Shown here: piece by piece, positions 9,318 to 18,708 of the stretch
Numbering within the stretch: the first letter of the stretch is position 1
How the letters are laid out: every line of letters begins with the position of its first letter
DNA from: Alphaproteobacteria bacterium
GTDB taxonomy: Bacteria > Pseudomonadota > Alphaproteobacteria > RF32 > CAG-239
Reading direction: 5' to 3'
Assembly: GCA_015062535.1 (NCBI GenBank)
Contig: SUUK01000002.1
Coordinates: 286,724-350,723, forward strand
Length of the DNA stretch: 64,000 bases
The notes under the pieces: generated by a model
What the model was told of the DNA's origin: nothing
Database searches by the model: none
Seen by the model: only the letters and a program-made list of their open reading frames with translations
Translations under genes and position numbers: made by a program

Positions 9318-10043
9318 TTATTCTTGTTTTTCTAAATTGTTTTTTAGGTATATTAAAGAGAGTAAAAATGCTAATAAAAATGTACTTAACTCGTTTATCT
9401 CTAGGTTAATTGTTTTTGCTATTAAAAGGTTTAATAGCTCTATAAAAGATATGCAAAGAGCAGATAATCTCATTAGTATTTCTTTATTAATTGGAGTTTT
9501 TCTTATTTTTAATATGAGTGAATTTAAGAAAGTTAGTATGAGACTTTTTAATAATAAAATTATAAAAAATAAGCATATTGCGAGTAATGAAAAAGTTGAT
9601 GTAGTAGATTGAATAGATTTATCTAAAAAGCTCTTGAAATAATTTATATCATAAGTGCCATCAGTATATTCAAGTTTTTTGATATCCGAGGGGGAGGTGA
9701 TATAAAAATATTTTTTGGTAATGATAATGGCTGTTTTTTCTTTAGTTAATTCTTCTGGTGAATTTTTAGTATCTAGGATAACTGGCAAAATAAAATTATC
9801 TTTATCGGTTATACCAAAATTTAGGTCTACTCTTTTGTATGTATCAGGGTGTGAAACTATTTCTTGGTTTTTTATTTCTATAGGAAGAAAATCTTCTGCG
9901 ACAAGAAGAGCTTTGGGTTTTATATCATCTATTACTGTTTTTATGGAAAATAAAAATACGATAGTAATTACTATAGCTGTTGCTAGTAAAAATAATAGAC
10001 CATGACCTTTTCCTTGTTTTATGTATAAGAATATTTTTTCCAT
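9318..10043 (-). CDS. Integral membrane protein, DUF1189-like
   Basis: 241 residues: one N-terminal membrane segment (about 15-35), a 110-residue extracytoplasmic part (40-145), then three hydrophobic segments (about 148-170, 190-212, 218-235). This topology, and a loop mentioning 'PVILDTKN', resemble DUF1189 proteins; the family call is tentative and function is unknown. GAGG precedes the ATG. It begins 14 bp after the stop of the upstream autotransporter (10058-14251) with no terminator between, so the two are probably cotranscribed. Confidence 0.65.
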   Translation of the reverse strand: MEKIFLYIKQGKGHGLLFLLATAIVITIVFLFSIKTVIDDIKPKALLVAEDFLPIEIKNQEIVSHPDTYKRVDLNFGITDKDNFILPVILDTKNSPEELTKEKTAIIITKKYFYITSPSDIKKLEYTDGTYDINYFKSFLDKSIQSTTSTFSLLAICLFFIILLLKSLILTFLNSLILKIRKTPINKEILMRLSALCISFIELLNLLIAKTINLEINELSTFLLAFLLSLIYLKNNLEKQE

Positions 10044-10057
10044 TTTTACCTCAAAAA

Positions 10058-13000
10058 TTAAAATTTATATTGCATTCCGGCATCTATTGTTATTCCATCA
10101 ATAGCGCCAAATTCTTTTTCAATATTTCCATATAAGGTTATATTTTCATAATTATATGTTGCATTTAGGGATAAAACACCTCGATTAGAGTTTTGTTTTT
10201 TGATAATATCAAAGTTGTTATTCATTGCAACTATTGAACCTTTTAAGGCTTTATCAGGTTCTAAAAACTCAACATAATATATTCCGCCAATTTTTAATTT
10301 TAATGATTTATCTTTATCAAAAGAAAACTCTTTGGTTAAATATGAGCCAAGTCCTAGTTCTAGTGATGTGGCATTGTTCGATTTTATGTTAAGTGCATTT
10401 TCTTTATTTTTTTCTGAAATATCTTCTTGATAGTAGTTAATTAGGTTTAGTTCTGCAAGTGGCTCAAATTTTAGGGAGTTTGCAAGGTTTAGTGTATAAC
10501 GAACTTCGTTATTTAATCCAAATTGATATTCGTTATAATCAGCAGAATTTTCACCGGTTAGTGTTTTTCTATCATATGAGTTGTCATTGTATCCGGCATG
10601 TAGTTTTGAATACCACTTTAAGCCGTTATTAAAGTCATAACCAAATGGCAACCACAAGCCAAATTGATTGGATTTGCGTTTAGAATGGTCATCATAATCT
10701 GTTTTTAATTGACTGATTGATGCACCCAAACCATAAGTTATGCCAGAAGTTGTTTTATTTTTTAATAAACCATAAGCGCTATGTGCGGTTCCTTTACTTT
10801 CTTCTAATGATTTATCAGAATCGTTTGAAATATCTATGAACTTATAACCTGCAACATAGTTTTTGTTTGGTTCATTAAATAGGATATCACTAAACTGGCG
10901 ATTTAGGTTTTGGTGAACAATTTGGTTTTCTCTTCTAAATGATGGGAGAATGTTGTTTCCAGTTAAAGTATCTATTTTTTTGTTTAAGCTAGATGAAGTT
11001 GAAGCTGTTTTTAAGTTATTGTAAAGTGCTAGATTTTTCTTTTCTTCGTAGTTTTGTTCTAAGAAGTTTGCAACACTTTTATTTGTTATTAGGTCATTAA
11101 AGTTTTGACGAGTTAAAACAACATCATGATTTTGGCTATCTTTTGAAACCAAAGATGCATTAAACATTGCTGATTTTGACTTTAAGTTTAGCTCAGATAA
11201 GTCGTTTGCTTTAAGTGAGTTAGAAAGAGTATGGTTATTTTCAAAATTGTCCATGAGAGGGGAATTTGTGACAGATAAATCTCCTTTTATCGTGTCGCCA
11301 AAGAATTTACCAGTTGCTCCAAGTATTACCTCACCTTTACCCATATCATTAAAGTTTGTAACAGATTGAGGAGTGCGAGAGCCATAGATATCTATCATAT
11401 CACCTGTTTCGGATTCTTTTTCTTCTCCATTAAATGTGATTGTACCTGTATTTTCTAGGGTAGCATCATCTTCTAAGTATATACCTTTTCCAGAGCTTGC
11501 ATTTGTTATGGTTATTGTTCCGCTATTTTTTACACTAGCACCATTTTCGGCATATATACCATAGGCTGTTCCGCCAATTTCTGATGATGGAGTAAGTGTT
11601 TCGTTTGTTTTTTCGTCTTTATATTCTTGGCGATAGATATTTATTTGACCGCTATTTTCTATTTTTGAAAATGCTTCTCCGTAAATACCAACAGCTGTAC
11701 CATTTCCTAAGTTGTTTATGTTTATAATTCCGCTATTGGTGATTTTGTTAAATCTTCCACCACGAAGTCCTGTTGTTATGCCATCTCCAGTATTTATTAG
11801 GTTTATAGTAGATTGTACACCGGTTTTGCCTAAGGTTTCGTGAGCATAACCTTCTTCGGTGATGTTAGCAATAACTCCATTGGCATCTTCTTCTGGCATA
11901 TACATACCATATACATCACCATTGCCTTGATTTATAATACTGATTGTACCAACGGCTTTTCCTGTGGGATGTCCTTCTTCAGTTTTTCCGCCATAGTGCA
12001 GTCCATTCCATAATTGTTGACCTCCGTACATACCATAAACATTTCCGGTGCCTTTATTTCTTATTGTTATATTACCCTCTACGTAATCTCCGCCACCTGA
12101 TGCAGCATTGATGGCAAACCATTGTTGAGCATTGCTTTCAACATCCTTGATATCTTTTTGAATATTTATTCCATAGATATTTCCGTTACCTTTAGAATCT
12201 ATGTTAATATTAGCAATAGCTTCACGTCCTAAGTAGAATTGGTGAGATGTTGCATTCATTGCTGCCATATAGCCACCAATACCATATATATCGCCATATG
12301 ATTCGATATTTATGTCACCATAGGATTTTCCACCGGTTATGGCGATAGCATTGTAGGCTCTGTCATCTCCAAAAATACCATAGGTTTTACCAGTTCCTTT
12401 ATTTGTTATATTTATTTGACCATGAGCAATACCACCATCTGAACCTTCTGAATTTACAGCTTCCCATGAATTTTGTGCATCTAAAATTTTTGAATATATA
12501 CCATATACTTCACCATTTTTTTGGTGAGTAATATTTATAATGCCTGTTGCTTCAGAGATGGGGTTTATTTCATCTTCATAGCGTTTTCCGTCAACAAGAG
12601 CATTTGTTACATGACGTTCGCCGTACATACCTATGGTTTTTCCGTTTCCGGAATTGTTTAAATTAATTTCTTGATAGTCATCAGGGTGTACATATACAGA
12701 ATATAGGTTATATACGTCTTGGTCTGTTGAATATACACCATAGAGGTCTTCGTCACCAGTGTTTTCTTTTTCTGTATTACCAACGGCTACACAAATGTTG
12801 TTTGATTGCTCAAATCCCTCTGGGCATTCAATTATTAGTATGCAGACATTATCTTGTAAGAAATAGCCGTCATTACATTCTGTACATACATTTGCTGTTG
12901 GGCTGTATGCAATACAATTTGGAACATGAGAATGTGGTAAGCATTCTTTTAGTAGAGTTTCTCCTGATAAGCAGGTATTTCCTGTTTCGTATTGATTTTC

Positions 13001-14251
13001 GTTACATAAAGTTAAATAGTTTGAACCACAATCTGTTGGCTGGCATTCATCATCTTTGGTTATTGTATAACCTTCATCACAAGTATTTAATAAGCACTCA
13101 TTACCAACTAGAGCATAATTTTCATTACATTCAGAACAAGTATTAGATGTAGGGCTATATGTTTTGCAGTTTGGAACATCTGTATGGGGTAAACATTCTT
13201 TTAGTAAAGTTTCACCAGATAAACAAGTATTTCCTGTTTCATATTGGTTTTCGTTGCAAGAACTTAAATAATTTTCACCACAAATGGTTATTTCGCAAGT
13301 ATTTCCAGTTAATGTATAACCATCATTACATATTGCGCATGCATCTTCTAATGGACTATATGTTTTGCAGTTTGGAACATCTGTATGGGGTAAACATTCT
13401 TTTAATAAATTATTTCCAGATAAACAAGTATTTCCTGTTTCGTATTGATTTTCGTTGCAGGAACTTAAATAATTTTCACCACAAACGTTTGGTTCACAAG
13501 TGCTTCCAACTAATGTAAATCCCTCATCACAGATGATTGGTTTACACTCATTTCCGACAAGCTCTTCACCCTCTGGGCAAACGATTGGTTTACATTCGTT
13601 TCCAACAAGCTCTTCACCTTCAGGGCAAACGATTGGTTTACACTCGTTTCCAACAAGCTCTTCACCATCTGGGCAGATGATTGGTTTACAAATTCCATCT
13701 ACACGTTCTTGTCCTTCTGGGCAATCTATTTGTTCGCATTTGCCATTTACAAGTTCTTCTCCGTCAGGGCAAGTAATTGGATTTTTATTATTAGAATCAT
13801 TAGATGATGAGCCTCCACCACCTCCGCCTCCGCCGGCAAGGGCTGCGATACCTGCAACTGCTAAACCTGAAGCAATATAAATCCCCGTATTGCTGTCATC
13901 GGAAGACTTATAAATACTTTCTTTTTTAGTGGTAGATTTTTGAGTTGTTAGTTTTTGGTTTTTAAATTTTTTTGTGCAAGGGTGGTTTGTTTTTGCACCA
14001 AGAGATTTTATTTTACGATATGCAAAAATGTCATTTTTTGATATAGCAATGCATAGTGCAGAATTGCCTTCTTTATCAACCGAATCGAGATTATAACCAC
14101 GATATAAATATTTATGTATGGTTTGGATATCACCTGTTCTTGCTTTGTGATATACAAATTCTGCAAATGATATAGCTTTTGCGTTTTCTATATTTAAGAA
14201 AAAGCTAAATAAAATAAGGCTTATTGATAAAATATATTTTTTAATAATCAT
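10058..14251 (-). CDS. Autotransporter with ankyrin-like N-terminus and Cys-rich stalk
   Basis: 1397 residues. Order: signal peptide (1-26), ankyrin-like helices (about 30-90, 'GDIQTIHKYLYRGYNLDSVD'), a hydrophobic segment running into eight glycines (about 127-158), a Cys-rich region (about 158-490), a repeat passenger (about 500-1100) with many 'GNVYGMYG'-type strands, and a C-terminal barrel (about 1130-1397) ending MQYKF. The Cys-rich part starts with 16-residue repeats of the CPEGEELVGNECKPI type, then larger modules with C..CNENQYETGNTCLSG. It is a paralogue of the giant gene at 36504. Predicted to be displayed on the surface; adhesion is inference. Confidence 0.88.
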   Translation of the reverse strand: MIIKKYILSISLILFSFFLNIENAKAISFAEFVYHKARTGDIQTIHKYLYRGYNLDSVDKEGNSALCIAISKNDIFAYRKIKSLGAKTNHPCTKKFKNQKLTTQKSTTKKESIYKSSDDSNTGIYIASGLAVAGIAALAGGGGGGGGSSSNDSNNKNPITCPDGEELVNGKCEQIDCPEGQERVDGICKPIICPDGEELVGNECKPIVCPEGEELVGNECKPIVCPEGEELVGNECKPIICDEGFTLVGSTCEPNVCGENYLSSCNENQYETGNTCLSGNNLLKECLPHTDVPNCKTYSPLEDACAICNDGYTLTGNTCEITICGENYLSSCNENQYETGNTCLSGETLLKECLPHTDVPNCKTYSPTSNTCSECNENYALVGNECLLNTCDEGYTITKDDECQPTDCGSNYLTLCNENQYETGNTCLSGETLLKECLPHSHVPNCIAYSPTANVCTECNDGYFLQDNVCILIIECPEGFEQSNNICVAVGNTEKENTGDEDLYGVYSTDQDVYNLYSVYVHPDDYQEINLNNSGNGKTIGMYGERHVTNALVDGKRYEDEINPISEATGIINITHQKNGEVYGIYSKILDAQNSWEAVNSEGSDGGIAHGQINITNKGTGKTYGIFGDDRAYNAIAITGGKSYGDINIESYGDIYGIGGYMAAMNATSHQFYLGREAIANINIDSKGNGNIYGINIQKDIKDVESNAQQWFAINAASGGGDYVEGNITIRNKGTGNVYGMYGGQQLWNGLHYGGKTEEGHPTGKAVGTISIINQGNGDVYGMYMPEEDANGVIANITEEGYAHETLGKTGVQSTINLINTGDGITTGLRGGRFNKITNSGIININNLGNGTAVGIYGEAFSKIENSGQINIYRQEYKDEKTNETLTPSSEIGGTAYGIYAENGASVKNSGTITITNASSGKGIYLEDDATLENTGTITFNGEEKESETGDMIDIYGSRTPQSVTNFNDMGKGEVILGATGKFFGDTIKGDLSVTNSPLMDNFENNHTLSNSLKANDLSELNLKSKSAMFNASLVSKDSQNHDVVLTRQNFNDLITNKSVANFLEQNYEEKKNLALYNNLKTASTSSSLNKKIDTLTGNNILPSFRRENQIVHQNLNRQFSDILFNEPNKNYVAGYKFIDISNDSDKSLEESKGTAHSAYGLLKNKTTSGITYGLGASISQLKTDYDDHSKRKSNQFGLWLPFGYDFNNGLKWYSKLHAGYNDNSYDRKTLTGENSADYNEYQFGLNNEVRYTLNLANSLKFEPLAELNLINYYQEDISEKNKENALNIKSNNATSLELGLGSYLTKEFSFDKDKSLKLKIGGIYYVEFLEPDKALKGSIVAMNNNFDIIKKQNSNRGVLSLNATYNYENITLYGNIEKEFGAIDGITIDAGMQYKF
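13531..13770 (-). repeat. 48-bp coding tandem repeat, five units
   Basis: Five head-to-tail 48-bp units (13531, 13579, 13627, 13675, 13723) encode the 16-residue unit CPEGEELVGNECKPIV. The first three are nearly identical and the last two have drifted. The array is inside the autotransporter gene and in frame, so copy number could change without a frameshift. Confidence 0.85.
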
Positions 14252-14340
14252 AATAAATTCTCTTTAAGTGCACTAATTTAGTTTATTGTACATATGAAGT
14301 ATTAAAAAATTATTTAGAGAAATAAAAAATGATACTTTAA

Positions 14341-14371
14341 TAAAAAAAAGAGGAACCAAAATGGTTCCTCT
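14341..14371 (-). terminator. Intrinsic terminator after the flotillin gene
   Basis: Stem AGAGGAACC (14349-14357) / GGTTCCTCT (14363-14371). Read on the minus strand it is followed by a run of T. Confidence 0.85.
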
Positions 14372-14389
14372 AAAAACGGCTGAGAGAAG

Positions 14390-15847
14390 TTACTTCTCCT
14401 CGTTTTTTGTGAGCTTGCTAAGAAGCTGTTGTCCGGCTTCAGTGCCTGCAAAAGCCTCGAGCATTGAGCCGAGAGCCTGACCACCCTTGGCAGTGAACAA
14501 GTCCATTACGGAGTTGACACCTTCGGGGATGCTTGAACCAGCGTTAGCGATAATCTTGATTTGAGCTGTGCCCAAGTTCTTAGCCTGCTCTACGCCGACA
14601 GCCTGAGAAGCCTCGACCTTCTTGATCTCGATGAGGTACTTCTGGTAACCCTCGTTCTCGCCGATCTCTTTTGCAAGAGTAATCTGCGGCTGAACTTCTG
14701 CAAGACCGGTCTTTTCCTTGGCGGTTGCTTCTGCAAGACCCTTGACCTCGATAGCCTTAGCGATGTTCTGCTCTCTTACGAGTTCTGCTTCAGCCTCTTT
14801 GGTCTTCTGGATGTAGAGTGCGTCAGCCTCGTGAGTTGCAGCATCCTTCTGTCTTTCGGCTACATCAACCTTGGCATCAGCCTCAATCTTCTGGCGCTCA
14901 CGAGATGCGTTAGCCTCGATAACGGTGCGCTCTTTTTCGATGTCAGCTTTCTTGACAGTTTCAACCTGAAGAACGGCCATTTGCTTTTCCTTGGTTGTTT
15001 TGGCCTGCTCCTGGATATCCTGCTGAGCTTTCTCCTGAGCGATACCTACCGATTTCTCACGTTCTGCGCGACGCTTACCGACGGTTTCCTGTTTTTCCTC
15101 TTCCTTCATCGCGATGGACTGCTCGGCAGCAATCTCTGCTTCTCTTGCCTCCTTGTTGTTTTTGGCAACCTCTCTACGGCTTTCCATGTCGATGAAAGAC
15201 TTCTTCTTCTCCATGATGTTCGAGATAACCTTCTCGTCTTCCTTGTCACGAACGTCCATGAGCTCGATAGACTTTACAGGAACGACACCCCACTCTTTGA
15301 GGTTGTCAGATACTTCCTTTGTGAACTCCTCACCATAGCGTGAGCGCTGAATCATGATTTCATCCAGCGTATCGTTTGCAAGGATTGAACGAACGGAAGA
15401 CTGAACAATCTTGGTAAGATGCTCTTCAAGTGTCGAATTGTCTTCGATACGAGAAGCAGCCTGCTTGTAGTCTGCGATACGGAAGAACGCTGTTACGTCT
15501 ACAACGAACGGAAGTTTGTCCTTATCGTATGCCTCATAGCCTTCAAGGTCTACAGAGAAGTTGTGAAGCGGAAGAACCTGAACCTCAACACCCCAGATTG
15601 GTACCCAAGTTGGAATGTGGTAGTATACGTTGCCAGATGAATCATCACCTCCAGCAACTTCACCGGTGGCGGCGTTGGTAACGGGCTTTACGTTTCCATA
15701 TATCTCGGTTTGCTTGGAGCGTCGAACAACATGAACCTCAGAAGGTTTCACAACGCGGCGCTTCGAGAGAAGCCAAGAGATGAACCAGAATACGAGTACA
15801 GCAACAACGGCAATAGCCGAAATCAAAATAATAGTTTTTGTTTCCAT
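14390..15847 (-). CDS. SPFH-domain flotillin-like protein
   Basis: 485 residues. An N-terminal membrane anchor (about 5-28) ends at 'LSKRR'. An SPFH/band-7 domain follows (about 30-220, with 'VDVTAFFRI' and 'SVRSILANDTLDEI'), then a long alpha-helical region rich in E, A and K (about 220-420), as in flotillins, and a short C-terminus with 'AQIKIIANAGSSIPEG'. Flotillins scaffold membrane microdomains. The DNA is strikingly GC-richer than its neighbours: I count 33 G+C of 60 at 14581-14640 against 21 of 60 at 16501-16560 in dnaK. There is no Shine-Dalgarno before the ATG and no NfeD-type partner gene. Horizontal acquisition is likely. Confidence 0.85.
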   Translation of the reverse strand: METKTIILISAIAVVAVLVFWFISWLLSKRRVVKPSEVHVVRRSKQTEIYGNVKPVTNAATGEVAGGDDSSGNVYYHIPTWVPIWGVEVQVLPLHNFSVDLEGYEAYDKDKLPFVVDVTAFFRIADYKQAASRIEDNSTLEEHLTKIVQSSVRSILANDTLDEIMIQRSRYGEEFTKEVSDNLKEWGVVPVKSIELMDVRDKEDEKVISNIMEKKKSFIDMESRREVAKNNKEAREAEIAAEQSIAMKEEEKQETVGKRRAEREKSVGIAQEKAQQDIQEQAKTTKEKQMAVLQVETVKKADIEKERTVIEANASRERQKIEADAKVDVAERQKDAATHEADALYIQKTKEAEAELVREQNIAKAIEVKGLAEATAKEKTGLAEVQPQITLAKEIGENEGYQKYLIEIKKVEASQAVGVEQAKNLGTAQIKIIANAGSSIPEGVNSVMDLFTAKGGQALGSMLEAFAGTEAGQQLLSKLTKNEEK

Positions 15848-15891
15848 TTTTTAACAAAATTTTTAATTAATAATATAAGTTATCGGAAAGG

Positions 15892-15920
15892 TATATATCA
15901 TAGTTTAAGAGTTTTGTCAA
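15892..15920 (-). promoter_or_regulatory. Sigma70-type promoter of the flotillin gene
   Basis: Read on the minus strand: TTGACA (15920-15915), 17-nt spacer, TATATA (15897-15892). The predicted 5' leader is about 40 nt, AT-rich, with no Shine-Dalgarno. It is divergent from the dnaK promoter. Confidence 0.65.
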
Positions 15921-15971
15921 TATGTCTAAACGAAAAAATTAAAAAAAAATTATTTTTTTTTGATTTTGCTA

Positions 15972-15999
15972 TTGCAGGGGAAAAAAATGCTCCCTATAT
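15972..15999 (+). promoter_or_regulatory. Possible sigma32 (heat-shock) promoter of dnaK
   Basis: TTGCAG (15972-15977) and CCCTATAT (15992-15999), 14 nt apart, resemble the CTTGAA / CCCATNT heat-shock pattern. No CIRCE inverted repeat is present. AAGGA lies about 9 bases before the dnaK ATG. Confidence 0.45.
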
Positions 16000-16050
16000 A
16001 AGGTGATAGAAAATGATTTTTTTATAACTTAAATATAAGGAATATTTAAT

Positions 16051-17973
16051 ATGAGCAATAAAGTTTTAGGTATTGACCTTGGTACAACAAACTCTTGTTT
16101 TGCAATTATGGAAGGCGGAGAAGCTAAAGTTTTAGAAAACTCAGAAGGTGCTAGAACAACTCCTTCTATGGTTGCTTTTACAGATGCAGATAGACTTGTT
16201 GGTTATCCAGCAAAACGTCAAGCAGTTACAAACCCAGAAAATACATTATTTGCGATTAAACGTTTAATCGGTCGTAGATATAATTCTAAAGAAGTTGAAA
16301 AAGATAAAGCTACATCTCCTTTTAAGATTATTGAAGGTGATAATGGTGATGCTTGGGTTGAAGTTAAAGGCACAAAATATGCTCCATCTCAAATCTCTGC
16401 TATTGTTTTGCAAAAAATTAAAGAATTTGCAGAAAGCTATTTAGGTGAAAAAATTGAAAAAGCAGTTATTACTGTTCCTGCTTATTTTAATGATAGCCAA
16501 AGACAAGCTACAAAAGATGCTGGTAAAATTGCAGGCTTAGAAGTTTTACGTATTATCAACGAGCCAACTGCAGCAGCACTTGCTTATGGTATGGATAAAA
16601 AAGCAACAGGTACTATTGCAGTATATGACCTTGGTGGTGGTACATTCGATATTTCAATTTTGGAAATTGGTGATGGTGTGTTTGAAGTTAAGTCTACTAA
16701 TGGTGATACATTCCTTGGTGGTGAAGACTTTGACCAAAGATTAGTTAACTATTTAGCTGATGAATTCAAAAAAGAAAACAATATTGACCTTAAGGCTGAT
16801 AGACTTGCTCTTCAAAGATTAAAAGAAGCTGCAGAAAAAGCTAAAATTGAGCTTTCTTCTACAACTCAAACAGAAGTTAATCTTCCATTTATTACAGCAG
16901 ATATGAGCACAGGTACTCCAATCCCAATGCACTTGAATATTAAACTTACTCGTGCAAAACTTGAATCTATTGTTGAAGATTTGATTGAAAGAACTGTTGA
17001 ACCTTGTAAAAAAGCTATGGCTGATGCTGGTATTAACCCAAGTGAAATTAGCGAAGTAATTCTCGTTGGTGGTATGACACGTATGCCAAAAGTACAAGAA
17101 AAAGTTAAAGAAATCTTCGGTAAAGAACCTCATAAAGGTGTTAACCCTGATGAAGTAGTGGCTGTTGGTGCTGCTATTCAAGGTGGTGTGTTAATGGGTG
17201 ATGTTAAAGACGTTTTACTTCTTGACGTTACTCCTTTATCTCTCGGTATTGAAACTTTAGGTGGTGTGTTTACTCGTTTGATTGATAGAAATACAACTAT
17301 CCCAACACGTAAATCTCAAGTATTCTCTACTGCAGAAGATGGTCAAACAGCTGTTACTATTAGAGTATTCCAAGGTGAACGTGAAATTGCAGCTCATAAC
17401 AAATTGCTTGGTCAATTTGATTTGGTTGATATTCCACCAGCACCACGTGGTATGCCTCAAATTGAAGTAACATTTGATATTGATGCTAATGGTATTGTTA
17501 ATGTTTCTGCAAAAGATAAAGCAACAAATAAAGAACAATCTATTCGTATTCAAGCAAGCGGTGGTTTAAGTGACGCAGATATCGAAAAGATGGTTAAAGA
17601 TGCAGAAGCAAATGCTGAAGCAGATAAGAAGAAAAAAGAACTTGTTGAAGCTAAAAACCATGCAGAAGGTTTAATCCACACAACAGAAAAAACATTAAAA
17701 GAAAATTCTGATAAGATTAGTTCTGCAGATAAAAGCGCTATTGAAACAGCTGTTAGTGAATTAAAGGCTGTTGTTGATGGCGAAGATGTGGAAGCTATTA
17801 AAGCTAAATCTGATGCATTAATGCAAGCATCATTGAAACTTGGCGAAGCTATGTATAAAGCTCAAGGTGCAGATATGGGTGCGCAAGGAACAGCACAAGG
17901 TGCGCCAGAGAGTGATGCAAGTGGTAATGCTGATGAGAAGGTTGTTGATGCAGACTTCGAAGAAGTTAAATAA
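16051..17973 (+). CDS. dnaK: Chaperone DnaK (Hsp70)
   Basis: 640 residues, full length. ATPase domain 1-385 shows [16 protein letters not shown] near the N-terminus, '[20 protein letters not shown]', '[12 protein letters not shown]' and '[14 protein letters not shown]'. The substrate-binding domain (about 390-505) begins after '[14 protein letters not shown]', and a helical lid and flexible acidic tail end in 'DADFEEVK'. With DnaJ and GrpE it binds exposed hydrophobic segments in the cytoplasm. dnaJ, the usual next gene, is absent here; a structured element starts at the stop codon and luxS follows. Confidence 0.98.
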   Translation: MSNKVLGIDLGTTNSCFAIMEGGEAKVLENSEGARTTPSMVAFTDADRLVGYPAKRQAVTNPENTLFAIKRLIGRRYNSKEVEKDKATSPFKIIEGDNGDAWVEVKGTKYAPSQISAIVLQKIKEFAESYLGEKIEKAVITVPAYFNDSQRQATKDAGKIAGLEVLRIINEPTAAALAYGMDKKATGTIAVYDLGGGTFDISILEIGDGVFEVKSTNGDTFLGGEDFDQRLVNYLADEFKKENNIDLKADRLALQRLKEAAEKAKIELSSTTQTEVNLPFITADMSTGTPIPMHLNIKLTRAKLESIVEDLIERTVEPCKKAMADAGINPSEISEVILVGGMTRMPKVQEKVKEIFGKEPHKGVNPDEVVAVGAAIQGGVLMGDVKDVLLLDVTPLSLGIETLGGVFTRLIDRNTTIPTRKSQVFSTAEDGQTAVTIRVFQGEREIAAHNKLLGQFDLVDIPPAPRGMPQIEVTFDIDANGIVNVSAKDKATNKEQSIRIQASGGLSDADIEKMVKDAEANAEADKKKKELVEAKNHAEGLIHTTEKTLKENSDKISSADKSAIETAVSELKAVVDGEDVEAIKAKSDALMQASLKLGEAMYKAQGADMGAQGTAQGAPESDASGNADEKVVDADFEEVK

Positions 17974-18080
17974 AATTTAAGTGTCTAATCGTGAATGGAT
18001 GTCCCTCGTTGGTCAGGTTATGTAGATTTTACTACACTTACTTACTCGGGGGACATTTACTTCTATCTATCTTAAATTTT
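17972..18080 (+). repeat. Single structured element in the dnaK 3' UTR
   Basis: 109 nt bounded by a perfect inverted repeat AAAATTTAAG (17972-17981) / CTTAAATTTT (18071-18080). Compared with the ugd element, one G-C pair of the stem is changed to A-T on both sides. It shares AAGTGTCTA at the 5' end and CATTTACTTCT plus TATCTATCT near the 3' end. The inside differs: a 10-bp helix ATGTCCCTCG (17999-18008) / CGGGGGACAT (18047-18056) with one wobble, enclosing TGTAG (18021-18025) / CTACA (18032-18036). It overlaps the last two bases of the dnaK stop codon. Confidence 0.8.
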
Positions 18081-18083
18081 TAG

Positions 18084-18110
18084 AGGGGAAATATTGTGTC
18101 CCCCTTTTTT
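18084..18110 (+). terminator. Intrinsic terminator after dnaK
   Basis: AGGGG (18084-18088) / CCCCT (18101-18105) followed by six T. It lies right after the structured element. Confidence 0.6.
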
Positions 18111-18171
18111 GTTTGCATAAAATGTTTTTTTAGTTTATGAGTTTGTGTAGACTAATTTTATGAGGTGAGTT

Positions 18172-18651
18172 ATGGAAAAAATTGCAAGTTTTATGGTTAA
18201 TCATTTAAATTTATTGCCGGGGGTTTATGTTTCTAGAATTGATGATTTTGATGGTAAGTTTATTACAACTTTTGATATTCGTATGACAAGACCAAATTTT
18301 GAGCCAGTGATGAATACTGCAGAAATTCATACTATTGAGCATCTTGGAGCTACATTCATGCGTAATCATAAAGATTATGCAAAAAAAACAGTATATTTTG
18401 GACCTATGGGATGTAGAACAGGTTTTTATTTGCTTTTAGAGGGTAAATATAGTTCAAAAGAAGTAGTGCCATTGATGAAGGAAATGTTTGATTTTATTCG
18501 TAAATTTGAAGGTGAAGTTCCAGGGGCTGTTGCTCGTGATTGTGGTAATTATTTGGATATGAACCTTAATATGGCAAAGTATCTTGCTAATAAATATTAT
18601 GAAGAAGTGCTAGAAAATATTACAATTGAGCGATTAGAATATCAAGATTAA
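18172..18651 (+). CDS. luxS: S-ribosylhomocysteine lyase LuxS
   Basis: 159 residues, typical length. It cleaves S-ribosylhomocysteine to homocysteine and the autoinducer-2 precursor, using a metal held by the HxxEH motif (HTIEH, 53-57) and Cys124 (RDCGNY), with catalytic Cys81 (GPMGCRTGF); all are present. GAGGTGAG precedes the ATG. Codon and base use match its neighbours. LuxS is unusual in Alphaproteobacteria, so old transfer is likely. Its Pfs/MTAN partner is not in the window. Confidence 0.95.
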   Translation: MEKIASFMVNHLNLLPGVYVSRIDDFDGKFITTFDIRMTRPNFEPVMNTAEIHTIEHLGATFMRNHKDYAKKTVYFGPMGCRTGFYLLLEGKYSSKEVVPLMKEMFDFIRKFEGEVPGAVARDCGNYLDMNLNMAKYLANKYYEEVLENITIERLEYQD

Positions 18652-18662
18652 GACATAAAAAA

Positions 18663-18694
18663 AGCGTCCCCTTGAGAGGGACGCTAATTTTTTT
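18663..18694. terminator. Bidirectional intrinsic terminator
   Basis: Stem AGCGTCCC (18663-18670) / GGGACGCT (18678-18685) with A-run before and T-run after. It is shared by luxS and the convergent lipoprotein gene. Confidence 0.85.
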
Positions 18695-18708
18695 GGGACT
18701 TCTTAGCA

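Noticed and set aside
12727..13518. Plus-strand frames of 119-139 residues, and similar ones across 38125-46354
   Set aside because: Low-complexity shadows of the Cys-rich repeats of minus-strand autotransporters.
13531..13770. Possible CRISPR array from regular 48-bp spacing
   Set aside because: Units are contiguous, in frame and translate to a 16-residue protein repeat.
14561..15343. 260-residue open frame on the plus strand opposite the flotillin gene
   Set aside because: It is a shadow caused by the biased codon use of the coiled-coil region; no SD, no recognisable protein, and the minus strand encodes a clear SPFH protein.
15848..16050. CIRCE (HrcA) site before dnaK
   Set aside because: No TTAGCACTC-type inverted repeat is present; a sigma32-like promoter fits better.
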